DNA from: Sequoia sempervirens | Taxonomy: Eukaryota > Streptophyta > Pinopsida > Cupressales > Cupressaceae | Reading direction: 5' to 3' | DNA: 64,000 nucleotides | Assembly: GCA_007258455.2 (NCBI GenBank) | Contig: VDFB02296737.1 | Location: 27,834-91,833, forward strand | Shown here: positions 51,850-63,530 of the stretch, piece by piece | Numbering within the stretch: position 1 is the first letter of the stretch | Layout of the letters: each line of letters opens with the position of its first letter | Notes under the pieces: generated by a model | Seen by the model: only the letters and a program-made list of their open reading frames with translations | Told to the model about the DNA's origin: nothing | Database searches by the model: none | Translations under genes and position numbers: made by a program

Positions 51850-54300
51850 AAGTTGGCCTTCTTTGGAGACTTGACGTCATCTTTCAAGGTCCTACACCTT
51901 GAGGTTATTTCCATTGTGTCATTGGAATGTTGAGATCATATTTAGGAGGGTGCAGTTTCATGTGACAACAATGCTCTAGACTGGATTCCTCCTTTTTAGG
52001 ATTTGATTTCACCTTCCTATAGCTCCAAATCTGCAAGTCCTAATCTTCTAGGGCCACTATCGAAACTTCATCTGTTACTGTTAAAATTCACTTTCCTTGG
52101 CTTGAAAACTTGTAGGGACTGAAAACATGAATGAAAAATTAGTCTTCAATCTTCCTCCAATTTTCTTCATATCTAAAAACCTACACACATGAAATAGGGG
52201 GAAGGGTTGTGCTATATAGGGGCTTTCCTATTTCAAACCCCATTTTGATATTTATACCTCCATAATGGCAATGATGATTTATAAGAAGATCTCACCCTTA
52301 GTTAGGGAGAGGCTAAATGATAAACAAGTGATAAATTGACTAATGTTGCAACTCACCACTAAGATTTGCATTCCTTGATGGACTAAAATTAGGTACTCAT
52401 CACCTTTAAGGAGAAATTGTTACTTGATTTGAATTCTTGCAAGTGTTAGTGCTCTCAAAACAAATGAACACAAAACATGAACAAACTTACATAAAAACAT
52501 GATGAATGATTAACATAACACTTGACTAAAATAAATACTGTAATAATGCTGATAATTCTACTCTTGAATACTCTTGATCACTAAGTAATAATCTCAATTT
52601 ATTCCCAAAACATGCTAGGATTAAAATGGTGAAAATGAATTGAATTTATATGCAATTCTTCTAATTTCCCAAAAATCAAATACTGATAGCCAACACATAA
52701 ATTCAAATTTTTAAATAATAAAATACCAACACCAACATATCCAAAATGAAGCCAAAAAAGGCTAGACATGGGTGTGGGGTGCCCTAGTCTGAACCCATCC
52801 TTGTTGGGGCCTTAAACATTAGGGGTAAATATTAAATGCTTATTTTCATTCCCATTGTTTGATTTTCCAAAGATATTTATAAAATGGGTACTTAAATGCA
52901 TAATTAGCTCCAAGAACATAGGGGGAGCTAAACCTAGTGTGAAATTGTCAAGGATGACAAATTTTTATGCTATATTTAGCCCCCACTTTATTGAGAATAT
53001 GAAATTATGCTCAGACTTACACTAAAGTATGGATAAGACAAGAAGAGTTCAATTATCCAAACATTGAAGAGATAGGATGACATCAAATCTAGGGAATGTG
53101 CTAGCCCCTATATTTAAGATCCTATGGTAAGAAAATATAGGGACAAAGGAACAAACACACATGAGATGTCATGCAACATGAAAAACATGAAGCATATATG
53201 ATGAAGACACAAAATATAACATAATGCAAACATAAATACGAAATGAAAAAAGAACAATGAAAACACAATGCAAACACAAAACAAACACAATACAAACATG
53301 CAAGGGGGTATGAAAATCAGGGTCTAGAAAGATCTACATAAATATTAATAGGATCCATACCCAAGGTGTCCATGAGTCATAGGATAACAAAGTACAATAT
53401 TTTCTAGTTGAATTATGAACCAAAGCACCTCAGGATAGTGAAGTTCGATATTCACTAGGTGAGCTTTCTAAATGTAGCAAATGAGAAACACACAAGTGCT
53501 AGTGAAGCTCGATATTCACTAGGTGTGTCCTCATGTCAACCATATAAAAAATTATAATCCAAATAAATCTAATAAGGTTCTATAAAATGATCAATATGTC
53601 AAGCCAATGCAACACTAACTCCAATATGTGTGAACAAAGTGAAGCACATAATGGAATGCATGCCCCCACCTTAAATTAATTGCTAACACTAGCTGTGAGA
53701 AATTTCCTTTAAGGTACAGTAATAAATTATATGCAACATGAAAGGCCATGAGAGCTTATTGGACAATCCTATTCCAATGATATTTTCCCAATAAGACCAA
53801 ATCATGACAAGGGGTTTCCCCCAAGAAAAAGACACAAAAAGAGACAAAATATATCATGTAAGGGTTCCATAGTTTTGGGGTCAGTATAGACCATATATAT
53901 AATATATAATATGATTATGCTTGGAATCAACATAATTCCTTAGATACTTGTGGAACTACAAATAAAATGGAGGAATGACACATTAATACAACATAACAAT
54001 ATTTTTTTGGATCAATATGGAAGAGACATAAATGCCTCAATGCCTTGCATCATCCTTAAAAGGAAGACACAAGACAACAATAATGTTCATGACACAAAGA
54101 ATAATAGAGATACAAATAGGTGAATGTCACAACAAATTCATTTTCTTTGTATCCTTTTTCCAATAAGAACAAGGGTCATCCAAAGAAAACTAACAAACAT
54201 AAAGAAACACCAAGCAACACATCACAAGATATTACATCACATGCAAACAAACACATATAAAACACATAAAGGCACTAAAAATGCAAGTCGATCTAAAGAA
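51850..54300. other. AT-rich DNA with no recognisable gene
   Basis: There are no conserved domains on either strand. The only structure seen is a duplicated hairpin at 53436-53525. Confidence 0.4.
53435..53525. repeat. Duplicated hairpin, 64 bp apart
   Basis: TAGTGAAGYTCGATATTCACTAGGTG occurs at 53436-53461 and 53500-53525 with one difference. Within each, AGTGAA and TTCACT are inverted arms (CTAGTGAA/TTCACTAG in the second copy) around a short loop. Confidence 0.75.
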
Positions 54301-54314
54301 AATGTACTATACTT

Positions 54315-54318
<4 letters not shown>

Positions 54319-54348
<30 letters not shown>
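54319..54348. repeat. AT dinucleotide microsatellite
   Basis: An uninterrupted (AT)15. Confidence 0.97.
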
Positions 54349-54350
<2 letters not shown>

Positions 54351-55194
54351 AATTATATATTTTTATTTAATTATCAATAAATGCATGAATAGATAAGAAA
54401 ATGCTAGAGGGATTACACATATATAACCCATGATTGTAATTCTTTTGGAATATATTTTCTATTGATCAAGATATAAGTGCTCACTCTTTTATTATTTTCA
54501 ATCTCTATGTGAGTTATTATAAGTTTAATCATAGGTTGTAGTGCACATGTAATATAAGAGGGTGAAGGAAATAAAATGGTTTAGGTGATACCTTGTGAGA
54601 TGTCAAAATGTGTCAAGTAATAATATGTTTATCCTTATTTCATTGCACATATAAGGAAGATAGATTAAACTTATCAAATTTTCCATCTGCACAAAACTCT
54701 TTGCTTATATTTCCCATTTGGAAGCATCTTTAGACATTATCTTCAAAGATAAGAAATTCCATTTCCCCCTTTGGATAACACAAAATAATATATCCCCTAA
54801 TTAGACCATAACTTTACATAATTATAGCTTACATGGTATATTATGCCATTTCTCTATGTTTTGAAAGAACTTCGTATAATATCTCTCTTGTAGTTTATTA
54901 ATACTAGTAGAGTATTATTGAAGTCACTGTAAGTATCTAGGAGAAAAATTATTTTGTAACACAAAATAACCTCCCATACACAAGAGATAAGTAACAAAGA
55001 ATTCTATATTTGCAAATAATAATACAAGAATAAAATACGATGTAAGATTAAATATGTGATATAAAAATGAATCCATTCTTATAAAGGCAAGGTGAGAGAT
55101 ATGGCAACATAGGATTGTGATAAGTTTCATAATAATATGACATGAGACACAAAAAAATAACTATGATAAGTGTTCATTTAAATTTCCCTAAGTA

Positions 55195-56570
55195 AAATTA
55201 ATAACCTAGGTGTGAATAGGTCCTAGAAAGGAAATCATTAGAGAATAACCTCTTACGTCGACACCCACCTTAAGCACAACTTAGAGAGGAACATAAATAT
55301 GTAAATATGTAAAGATAGGTCTTGGAAAAAAATCTTGATAAGGTACCTATGTACAAACAATCTTTCAAAAATAGAGAAATGGGAAAACCCATGGGAAAGA
55401 ACCCTCTCCAAAAGAGAGGAAAATGTAAAGAATACATGAAAAAGTGAAGGGAGGACTCAAGAAAACCCCCAAAGGAAAATTTCCTTCACCCCAAGAATCA
55501 ATCGTAACTAAAGATAACAAGGTGATGCCAAAGGCTTAGTGAAGATGTTTGCAACTTTCTCCTTAGTAGGCAAGTACTCCAATTTGAGAACTCCATCCTA
55601 GATGAGTTTCCTAATGAAGTGCATGTGGATCCTGATGTGCTTAGTACGTTGTTACTCCAAAAAATTTCATGAAATGTGAACAATAATTTGATTATTAAAC
55701 CAAAGAGTGGTGGGATGATTAGGAGGAAAGATAAACTCAATCATCAGTTTTCAAAGTCAAATAATCTCCCATTTTTCCAAAATTGCACCTTGATACTATA
55801 CCTCAATTGATCATAATGTAATAATTTTATGATTATTTTAAGACTATGTAGTTAGACTAAAAAAAGGAAAAAAAGAAAACCAAAAGTAAACTAAAGATAA
55901 TCAACATCACCAACCTAGTTTGTGTCAATAAAACCAACAATATAAGAAGCTACTGATGTATGGTGAATATTCAAATGATATGTTCTTAGATATACATTAA
56001 GATACATTTGGATACATTCTAGTGACTCTCATGAGGCTCCTAAGAGAAATGGGAGACAAGTCCAACTACATAGGAAATATTAGGATGATTATGTGTCAAG
56101 TATGGAATACTACCAACCAATTGCGAATACAAAATAGCATAAATAGTGGGAGTAGTGAGATTAGTAGATGGTACAAAAATCAACTAAAAATATGTGGGGA
56201 TAGGCTTACAATCATCCACATCAAATATATCAAGAAAATTAAGAGCTTAATTTTTGTAAAAAAGGAAAATCCCCTTAGAAATTTGATGAAATTAAAGACC
56301 AAGGAAGAAATACAAAAGACCAATATCAATATATCAAATCACTCTATCAACGATCTCTAGAAACTCTAGATCATGGAAGTGGAAATCCCTATGAGAATCA
56401 AATCATCTACATATAATGCAAGAATCAATAGATCTTATTCATATATTTGAGTAAAAAATATAGGATCAAAATGACACTATGTGAAGTTAGAAGAAATCAA
56501 GAAGCTATCCATTTGTCATACCAATCTTAAGGGGCTTCTTTGAGACCATACAATGAAAAAAAACTATAAA
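55195..56570 (-). mobile_element. Copia fragment: RT and RNase H end, 3' region
   Basis: Minus strand. RT (about 56565-56380), a stop-rich middle, the RNase H end (55690-55510) and a 3' region with a purine tract (GTGCTTAAGGTGGG, about 55275-55262). The 3' region resembles the interior end of the pol-less element at 45380-45500, so the two are probably related. Confidence 0.72.
55500..56570 (-). pseudogene. Copia RT/RNase H remnant
   Basis: ALYGLKEAP with a stop, then DWYDKWIAS near 56565-56520, is the RT thumb approach. HYM and a DDL-like segment near 56425-56400 is where YVDD should be, now broken. At 55650-55510 the RNase H end reads RTKHIRIHMHFIRKLI, then DGVLKLEYLPTKEKVANIF and TKPLA. 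The region between is too decayed to read. No active site is intact. Confidence 0.7.
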
Positions 56571-56589
56571 AAAGGAAGAGTCCTCCAAA

Positions 56590-57108
56590 AAATTAGGAGG
56601 TTGCTCTTATTAGGAATAGGATCACAAAGAAATATACAATAACATGAATGCAAAAATAAAATATAAGATAACACAAAAAAAATGTATGGTTCAACATACA
56701 TGAAGAAATAACTAGTCCTTCCTTTATTTCATCCAATAAGATGAAGGGATACAACTCAAAACACATCCACTATAACTTCCTCTTCACTCTCGCATAGTCT
56801 CCACACAATACAATACAATCTACATGAGTAATACAATGACTCACATAAAGAGGGGTCACCTTCTAGGGAAAAAAAAGACAACACAAACTCTACCATCAGA
56901 TCTATGATCTAATAATGAATGGTCCAAATTTACAATGAATAAATATATATAAAAAATGGATTTTGAGGGCACTACCACCAAACCCCTACCGAGGCATGTA
57001 GCCATAAGACCCCCTACAGAGGGGATGGTCCCTAAGACCTCATAAGGGGGTCCCCCTACACGCTACCATGTTGAAACAAGATCTAGAACCAATAATCTTA
57101 GACTCCAT
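56590..57108 (-). repeat. 3' LTR of the GC-module copia family
   Basis: It starts (minus strand) after the PPT with GGTTGGTTATGGAGTC and includes the GC block at 57062-56968. A second PPT-like AAGTGGGAGA occurs at 57170-57161. Confidence 0.55.
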
Positions 57109-57329
57109 AACCAACCATCTCCCACTTGGAGATTGATCATGATAATCAGGTTCCACCAATAATCTCCCACTTGGAGACTAATTACAACTCCACCACTAGT
57201 GCACTTGCTAGAATAGGCTCCAACTTTGGACTTGGAAAATTTATCATCTTCATGATCATTCTTGAAGGCCAACTGAAACTAAGTAGGAAATCAATTTCTC
57301 CTGATTTATTTCCTTTGTCAACATGTTTG

Positions 57330-58620
57330 TAGGATTTTGGCTAGTGTGTACCTTTTCTAGCTTCAACTATCCATCTTCTAAAAGTGATCATATAAAATGA
57401 TACATGACCTATATATGTTTAGTTTTAGAATGAATAGATGATTTATTTGCAAGATTAATGACACTCTAGATACCAATATACATGTTATCCTCTTTCTTAT
57501 TTCCTAACTCCTCCATAAACCTTTGTAACCAAATAATCTCTTTACTATCATTTGTAGCAAAAACATACTATGATTCTATTGTTCAAAGTGCAAAAAAAAT
57601 TCAATTTTGAAATACAATTGACTGTGGTTCCACCTATAGTGAAAATATACCTTGTGGTGCTCCTCCTACTATCTATATCATCTAGAAATTTGAATCAACA
57701 TATCCTTTAAGAGCAGAGTGGGAACCTCTAAAACATAAAGACCACATAGTAGTACCTCTCAAACACTTGATAATCCACTTTATTGCATTCTAATGCTCTT
57801 TTCTTGGATTTTTCATATACGTTCTCAAAATTCCCATTGCATGTGTAATATATGGCCTTATACACACCATGACATACATCAAGCTACCAACTGCTAAAGA
57901 GTATGGAACCTTGGATATGTAGTCTATCTCCTCCCATGTCTTGGGACACATCTCTTTAGTCAATTTGAAATGGTTGGGAAAATTTTTACTTAGTGATTTG
58001 GAATATTTCGTTTTAAATATTTTCAACACCTTCTCTACGTACTCACTCTAAGGCAATGCTAATGTATGGTTTTTCGTATCTTTTGTTATTCTCATACCAA
58101 GGATTTTATTTATAGCGCCCAAATCCTTCATCATAAATTAATTGGATAATTTCATTTTGAGCACATTTACATCCTGAATGTTAGACCCTACAACAAGCAT
58201 GCCATCTACAAACAATAGCAAGATAATATATCTCCCATGATATAATCTCTTGAAATAAACACATGGGTTATAATGACATCTACTATAATTTTTTTTTTTG
58301 TGATAAGCCTATCAAATTTTAAATACCACTACCTTGGAGCTTGCTTTAGGCCATACAAGATCTTCTTCAACTTGCACACTAAGTTCTCCTTCCCTTTGAC
58401 CTCATACCCATGTGGCTTCTGCATATAAATATCTTCCTCCAAATCCCCATGGAGAAAAGTTGTCTTTACATCTAATTGTTCAAGATACAAATATTCTACT
58501 ACCACTAGAATTAAAATAGTTGTAATTGAAATCATTTTCCATGCCAAGGAAATGCATGTAAATCTAAATCTACTAAACATTTAGAAGACCCAGAAGTCTA
58601 AAATTTTGAATTTCTAGTCT
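57330..58620 (-). pseudogene. Copia RT and RNase H remnant
   Basis: RT reads [20 protein letters not shown] (58480-58420; first catalytic Asp), [20 protein letters not shown] and LYGLKQAPR (to about 58329). The catalytic YVDD equivalent is LLLFVDGMLVVGSN near 58222-58180, with the second Asp changed to Gly. The RT end reads PYSLAVGSLMYVMVCIRPYI (about 57890-57830). RNase H signals to 57330 are weak. Stops and a poly-A/T insertion (58291-58300) break the frame. Confidence 0.8.
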
Positions 58621-58684
58621 AGTCCATGTTTTGCTATTCCTATATTTTCATGGTGGTTTCCTACTGGTCCCACATGCTTTGTCC

Positions 58685-59600
58685 TCACATTTGTTGGGAT
58701 TTGTTTAATGTGCTATGAATTTCCTTTTTTCTTTGATCTCTTAAAATTTTCCTTTTTAGTGGGTTAAATCCAAATGTTCCTTTAGTGGGGAACTCGAGCA
58801 GGGTCCCTCCAACCCACCTAATATTTGGTGTAGGCACTATTACAAGTGTTTCTACCTCCTTTTTTGAGGGGGAAGACCCTGTTTCATTTGTAGATAAAGT
58901 GATTAGTCTGAATTCCTTTCTTCCTAACACATAATCCATCCCTTAGGTCTCTTGTTTGACTAAGGGTCTTGTTGATCTTCTAAATGTGATGCTAGTAGAA
59001 ATGGAAAATTACTTGATTGAACAATTGGCTGAGAGGGGGATTTTGGTTCCTAAAGTATTTTAGGGGATAAGAACTCTAGAGGAGGGGAGGAAAGAATCAC
59101 CGAATCACCCATATCACCCATCAGGCTAGAGGAAACATGAGGAGGGGAAAACAAAGTTTGCAAAGCATTTGCGTGGGTAGCCTTAGCAAGCTCCACATCC
59201 AGATCCATAGAGGATATCTTAGTGGCCTTAGTCTTCTAATAATATTGTTTTTTACAATTTTACTTAAATGGTCGAACATGTTGCAATTCTGACAAAAAAA
59301 TCATGTATTCTCATACACAATAGGCTGCACCCAACTTCCAACTCTTGATTTTAGGGTAATTTTAGTTGGGAGGATTGTGTTTGTAGCAACATTAACACAC
59401 ATTCTAGAAAACACCAATCTATATTTTTGAATGGTAACTTATCAATAGCCAACAAGTGGATAAAAGAGTTGGAAATTATTTGGAACATATTATAGTTATA
59501 GAATTGTAGAGGTAAACTAGGAAGATGGACCCAGGTGGAGGCAACAATGCCCAAATCCTTAATTTATTTTTGGATATGCTAGTAGAAATGGAAAACTTCT
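58685..59600 (-). pseudogene. LINE ORF1 (DUF4283) part
   Basis: Minus strand from the right: GIVASTWVHLPSLPLQFYNY (about 59554-59495), then ISNSFIHLLAIDKLPFKNID and an FFCQNCNMFDH knuckle piece near 59300-59270, with frame changes. The C-terminal end is an open frame 58939-58685 (MDYVLGRKEFRLITLSTNET). It matches the DUF4283 fold seen at 20380-20990 and 26364-25909. The N-terminal third is missing. Confidence 0.7.
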
Positions 59601-59624
59601 TGAAATGGACCCAGGTAGAAATGT

Positions 59625-62310
59625 GAATTTTGGATATTGGGAGGAGACTTCAACACTCCTTTTTTCCTTTCTAAGAAATTGGTTGGTCTAGAAGACTATT
59701 CAGGCAACATGGTTGACTTAGCTAACTTCCTTTCTAACACTAACCTTATGGATTTTGAGTTTTAGGGTTCTTCGCTAACTTGGTCTAATAGAAGACATGT
59801 GAATAATCTTATTCAGGTGAAAATTGAAAATATATTAATCTCTCATGGTTGGAACATCTTACTTAGCCTATCCCTATAAACTCTTCCTAGAATGAAATTA
59901 GATCATTATGCTCTTCTTTTGCACTAGGAGAAGGCTGCTAAAATGGGACCTTTTTCATTTTAGATACAAGATCATGTGGGAACCCCATATAGAGTTTAGA
60001 GGATTGGCTGAAAAGTGGTGGACTACCCCCTTTCAGGGTACACCTATGTTCATTTTAGCCCAAAATTTAAAATTTGTAAAAAAAAGGTGAAATATTGGAA
60101 TATGGTGTCTTTTGGCTATATTCTATAGAAAAATGTTATTAAATTATCTCAAAACTATCCAAGAATTAATGGAGAATGGTTTTATCAATAATGACACTTT
60201 CTCTAAATAATGAGCCTTAAGAATTGAATGACAAAGTCTTATGAAGGAGGAATTCTTTTGGAAGCAAAAATCTATAATCCAATGGCTTAAGGAAGGAGAT
60301 ATGAACACTAAGTTCTTCCATCAATTTTCCTTAAAAAAGAGAAGAAGAAACAAGATAAGTAAGCTTACTTTAAGTGATGATTCTGTGGTTTTGAAGGAGA
60401 TGAATATAGTTGATACTATTGTTTCATTCTTTAGTGAGAATCTTGAAGTGAGTAACTAGGAGTTGAATGATATCCCTAGGTTTGTGGAAGTTATTCCTTG
60501 AGTTTTGAATGATACTGATAATGTAAAAATGTGCAAGGATGTCTCTCCAAAGGAAGTTAGATATGTTGTTTTCTTGTTTGGAGCATTCAAATCCCTTGGT
60601 TCGGGTTGTTTCCCTTCCTCTGTTTTCTAAGCTTTCTAGGAGATTGTCTCATAAGATTTTCTTACTGCTACCAGAGACTTCTTTAGATCAAGTAGGCTCC
60701 TTAAATAAATGAATCAAGTTTTCATTGTGTTAGTGAAAAAAGTGGCGGAGGCTACTACTATGACTAACTTTAGGCCAATTATTCTTTGCAATTTACCATC
60801 TTTAAAATCTTCTCTAAGGTGTTGGTCAATAGAATTAAACCTATCCTTCATAGACTCATCTATACTAGTCAAAAAGGTTTTTTCCCTGATAGGAAAATTT
60901 TGGATGTTGTGCTTACCACCCATAAACTTACTCATTCTATGAAAAACAATAAAAAAAAAAACTATGATCTTAAAACTTGACATCTCCAAGGCTTATGATA
61001 GAATTGTTTGACCATTTATTATGGTTGTCTTGGAAAACTCTAGGTTTGGAAAGAATATTTTCAAAATCATTAACACTTGTATCTCTTCCCCTATTTACTT
61101 AGTGTTGGTGAATGGTATACCTATAGGTTTCTTCTCCTTTGACAAGGGGCTAAGATAGTTATTCATTCTTTCTACTGAGGCTTTGGGTAGAATTTTTCAA
61201 GCTTATTGACTCAAACAAACTCATGGGGGTCAAATCTGCCTCTTCTTCACCTCCCTCCTCGCATCAATAATTTATGGATGGCACTATTCTATTTGGGGCT
61301 TCTTCAATTGTGGAAACTAAAATATAGAAGGCTATCTTGGATAATTATGCTTAAGTTGCCGAACACATTGATTACCACAAAATTATTTTCTACTTCTTTA
61401 AATCTAAAGGAATTATTAAAGAAAAGATTATGAGCATCCTTGTTTTCCAACATGATTGTTTACTTGCCACTTATCTTTTCCTCCCTCTCACCACTAAAAA
61501 TCTATCTAACAATTACTAGAACAAAATCATCCAAAGAGTGCATAAAAAGTTGGCTGGCTGGAAAGGGAAGGTTTTGGGACAAGCTCATAAATATTAGTTG
61601 TTAAAAGCTTCCCTTTAGAATATCCTTGTTTTCTACCTATCTTTGTTTAAAATTATTGTTATCATGGTTGATAAAATTGAAAATATCCAAAATAAATTTC
61701 TATGGTCTGGAGTTAAGGACAAAAAATAATTTTCCTTGGTGAAGTGGGAAAAGGTCTGTAAACCTAAAAGTCAAGGACGTCTATGGACAAGGATATTGAA
61801 GTAGTTCAACAAAGCATTACTTTCAAAAATAGGGTGAAATCTGGTGGAAGGGAATAAAGATTGGTCCCACATTTTTAGTGCTAAGTACTTGGAGAACAAT
61901 GACCCTAGCTATTTCCTTTCTTCTCTTATTGTCCCCTATATGGAACCACTTACTCAAAATAAGAAATGTTATTAAGAAACGTATAGTTTGGTGTGTTGGG
62001 GATGACATGATTGTTAATTTTTTGAATGGCCATTGGATTGAAGGGCATAACTTTATCCTTTGTGCATGGTCTCTCCCTTATTAGAGACTTGCTAATAACA
62101 TTAAATGACACTAATTTACATGGGTATGTCAACTAGGATGTCCCATATACCAAATGGAAAGACTTTGACAACTAGTTGAGTTGAAGAAGCTTGGGGAGTG
62201 GAATCCAATAAGATTGGAAAGAGGATGTGTGCATTCTATACAAGCTTATTGGTGAATGTAGTATTTATATTCTTGAAAAGAAGTATGTGTTTGGTCTCCT
62301 AACCCTTCAA
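59625..62310 (+). pseudogene. LINE ORF2: endonuclease end, RT, C-terminal part
   Basis: Endonuclease: WILGGDFNTPFFLSKK near 59630, NTNLMDFEF, GSSLTWSNRR and LKSDHYALLLH-like text near 59900. RT: QWLKEGDMNTKFFHQFSLKK (60275-60335), NFRPIILCN, FKIFSKVLVNRIKPILHRLI (60795-60855), QKGFFPDRKI and LKLDISKAYDRIV near 60970. The catalytic FADD equivalent near 61275-61295 reads FMDGTILFG, so it is inactive. Later segments (KLAGWKGKVLGQAHKY near 61550; FLWSGVKDKK near 61700) lead to a weak C-terminus by 62300. Many frame changes. Confidence 0.82.
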
Positions 62311-62319
62311 GAGACTTCT

Positions 62320-63530
62320 TGTTGGAGATTTGTGTTGTCATTGATGTCAATAGAAAGTGTATTGCACTACGTTGTCTTTAGTTTGTCATAGATGTAAACC
62401 TTTGTCAACCTCTAGTGTGGTGCTGAGCAGGTGTTGTAGATGAGGAGATTGCTGGTATTTTAGTTGGAGAGATTTTTGTAATCTCTAGTGTGGTGTTGAT
62501 GAGAAGGTGTTTGTGATTTTGCTGATACAATTGGTTCACTTGGTTTCTAAGTGCTTCTGAGAAAATTTTAATAAGAGAGTGTACATGGTGATTGAGTGGT
62601 GTTCTATGTTGTTATCTACATTTATTCATGGTTGAAGGTGTTCTTGTGTAGTTTGTATGAGATGATCAGAGGTGTTCAGAGGTTTTATATCTAGAGTTTC
62701 AGGTAATGGATCGTGCGGCAGTGGAAGTTGTGTTTGATAGTGTGTTGCCTATAAAGAAGGTTATCTAAGAGAAATGAAATTTCTTTGCATTGAGTTTTCT
62801 TGTCTTACAAATTTGGGAACATGCTAATATTGTATGCACCTACCTTCCCTTGGAGTGTTGTGTGTTCAATTGTTCAAAAAGGTTGGTTAGTGAGTTGTAT
62901 GTCTATGGCAGTGTTGTTGGTTGCACAGGATGATAGTATTCTCAATTGTAGGTGGTTATGACAATGTTGTTGAATATTTTGATGGTGTTGAATATTATAG
63001 AATGTTGTGTGGATGTTGTGAGTTTTTATCACGTGGTGTATAGAATGTTTTTAGACTTGGTGAAGAATGAATTGATTTTTTGGTAGTGTTAATACAGGTT
63101 TTTCTGACCTTGCATGTTAGAATTACTTGCGGATGTGTGTCGGTGTGGATTTGGGTCCTGGATAACAGTTGGTTTGGTCTGCCTTCACTTCTTTCCACTA
63201 TGGAAGTGTTTGGTGTTGACCTATTTGTTGGTTGCACATTTGAGGTGCATATGTTTCATTGAGGCTAACCTAAACAAGATTGGTTGAGGTCATAAAAGAT
63301 ATATAATCAAGTTCAATTGTTGGAGATGTTTTAGAGATGAGAGTATGATGTGAATGTGATTAATTGTTGTGATATGAGTGTGAGATTAAACACTTAAGGC
63401 TACCAGATGTAATAAGTAGAAGGTTTCTACATTTTTAATGTACCTATTCAAAGTTGGTGGAGGCAGTGAGCCAAAGGTTGTGTTGTGTGGTCTCACAACA
63501 AGCCCCAAGGCTATAAGAATTGGGGACCCA
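62320..63530 (+). repeat. Copia LTR (same family as 39097-40768)
   Basis: Starts TGTTGGAGATTTGTGTTGTC. Shared blocks with the reverse complement of 39097-40768 include TTGGTTCACTTGGTTTC, a GAGTGGTGTTC block, GGTGTTCAGAGGTT and GGCAGTGAGCC. Similarity fades near 63530, so the 3' end is lost or diverged. It abuts LINE ORF2 sequence at 62310. Confidence 0.75.

Larger units (their letters stand above)
48700..51850 (+). repeat. LTR-like region with repeat arrays and promoter-like end
   Basis: The order resembles an LTR on the plus strand: two arrays of degenerate repeats (49560-50060, 50140-50790), a TATA box (51319-51325), an AATAAA (51442-51447) and a tail to about 51840 (GGACCAACACA). No second copy or PBS is seen in the window, so its identity as an LTR is unproven. 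48730-48860 is rich in CATAAT words. Confidence 0.4.
56590..58620 (-). mobile_element. Copia fragment with 3' LTR, RT and RNase H
   Basis: Minus strand. RT (58600-57900), an RNase H remnant (to about 57330), a PPT (AAGTGGGAGA, 57121-57112) and the LTR start near 57108. The LTR carries the GC-rich block that identifies the same family as 14803-15012 and 44563-45193. The 3' LTR end near 56590 is approximate. Confidence 0.72.
58685..62310. mobile_element. L1-type LINE with inverted 5' part
   Basis: ORF1 sequence lies on the minus strand (58685-59600) with its N-terminal side at the right. ORF2, starting inside the endonuclease, lies on the plus strand (59625-62310). The two meet near 59580-59625 in a patch that repeats pieces of both. 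This is the arrangement made by twin priming during LINE insertion. Two independent insertions remain possible. Confidence 0.62.
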
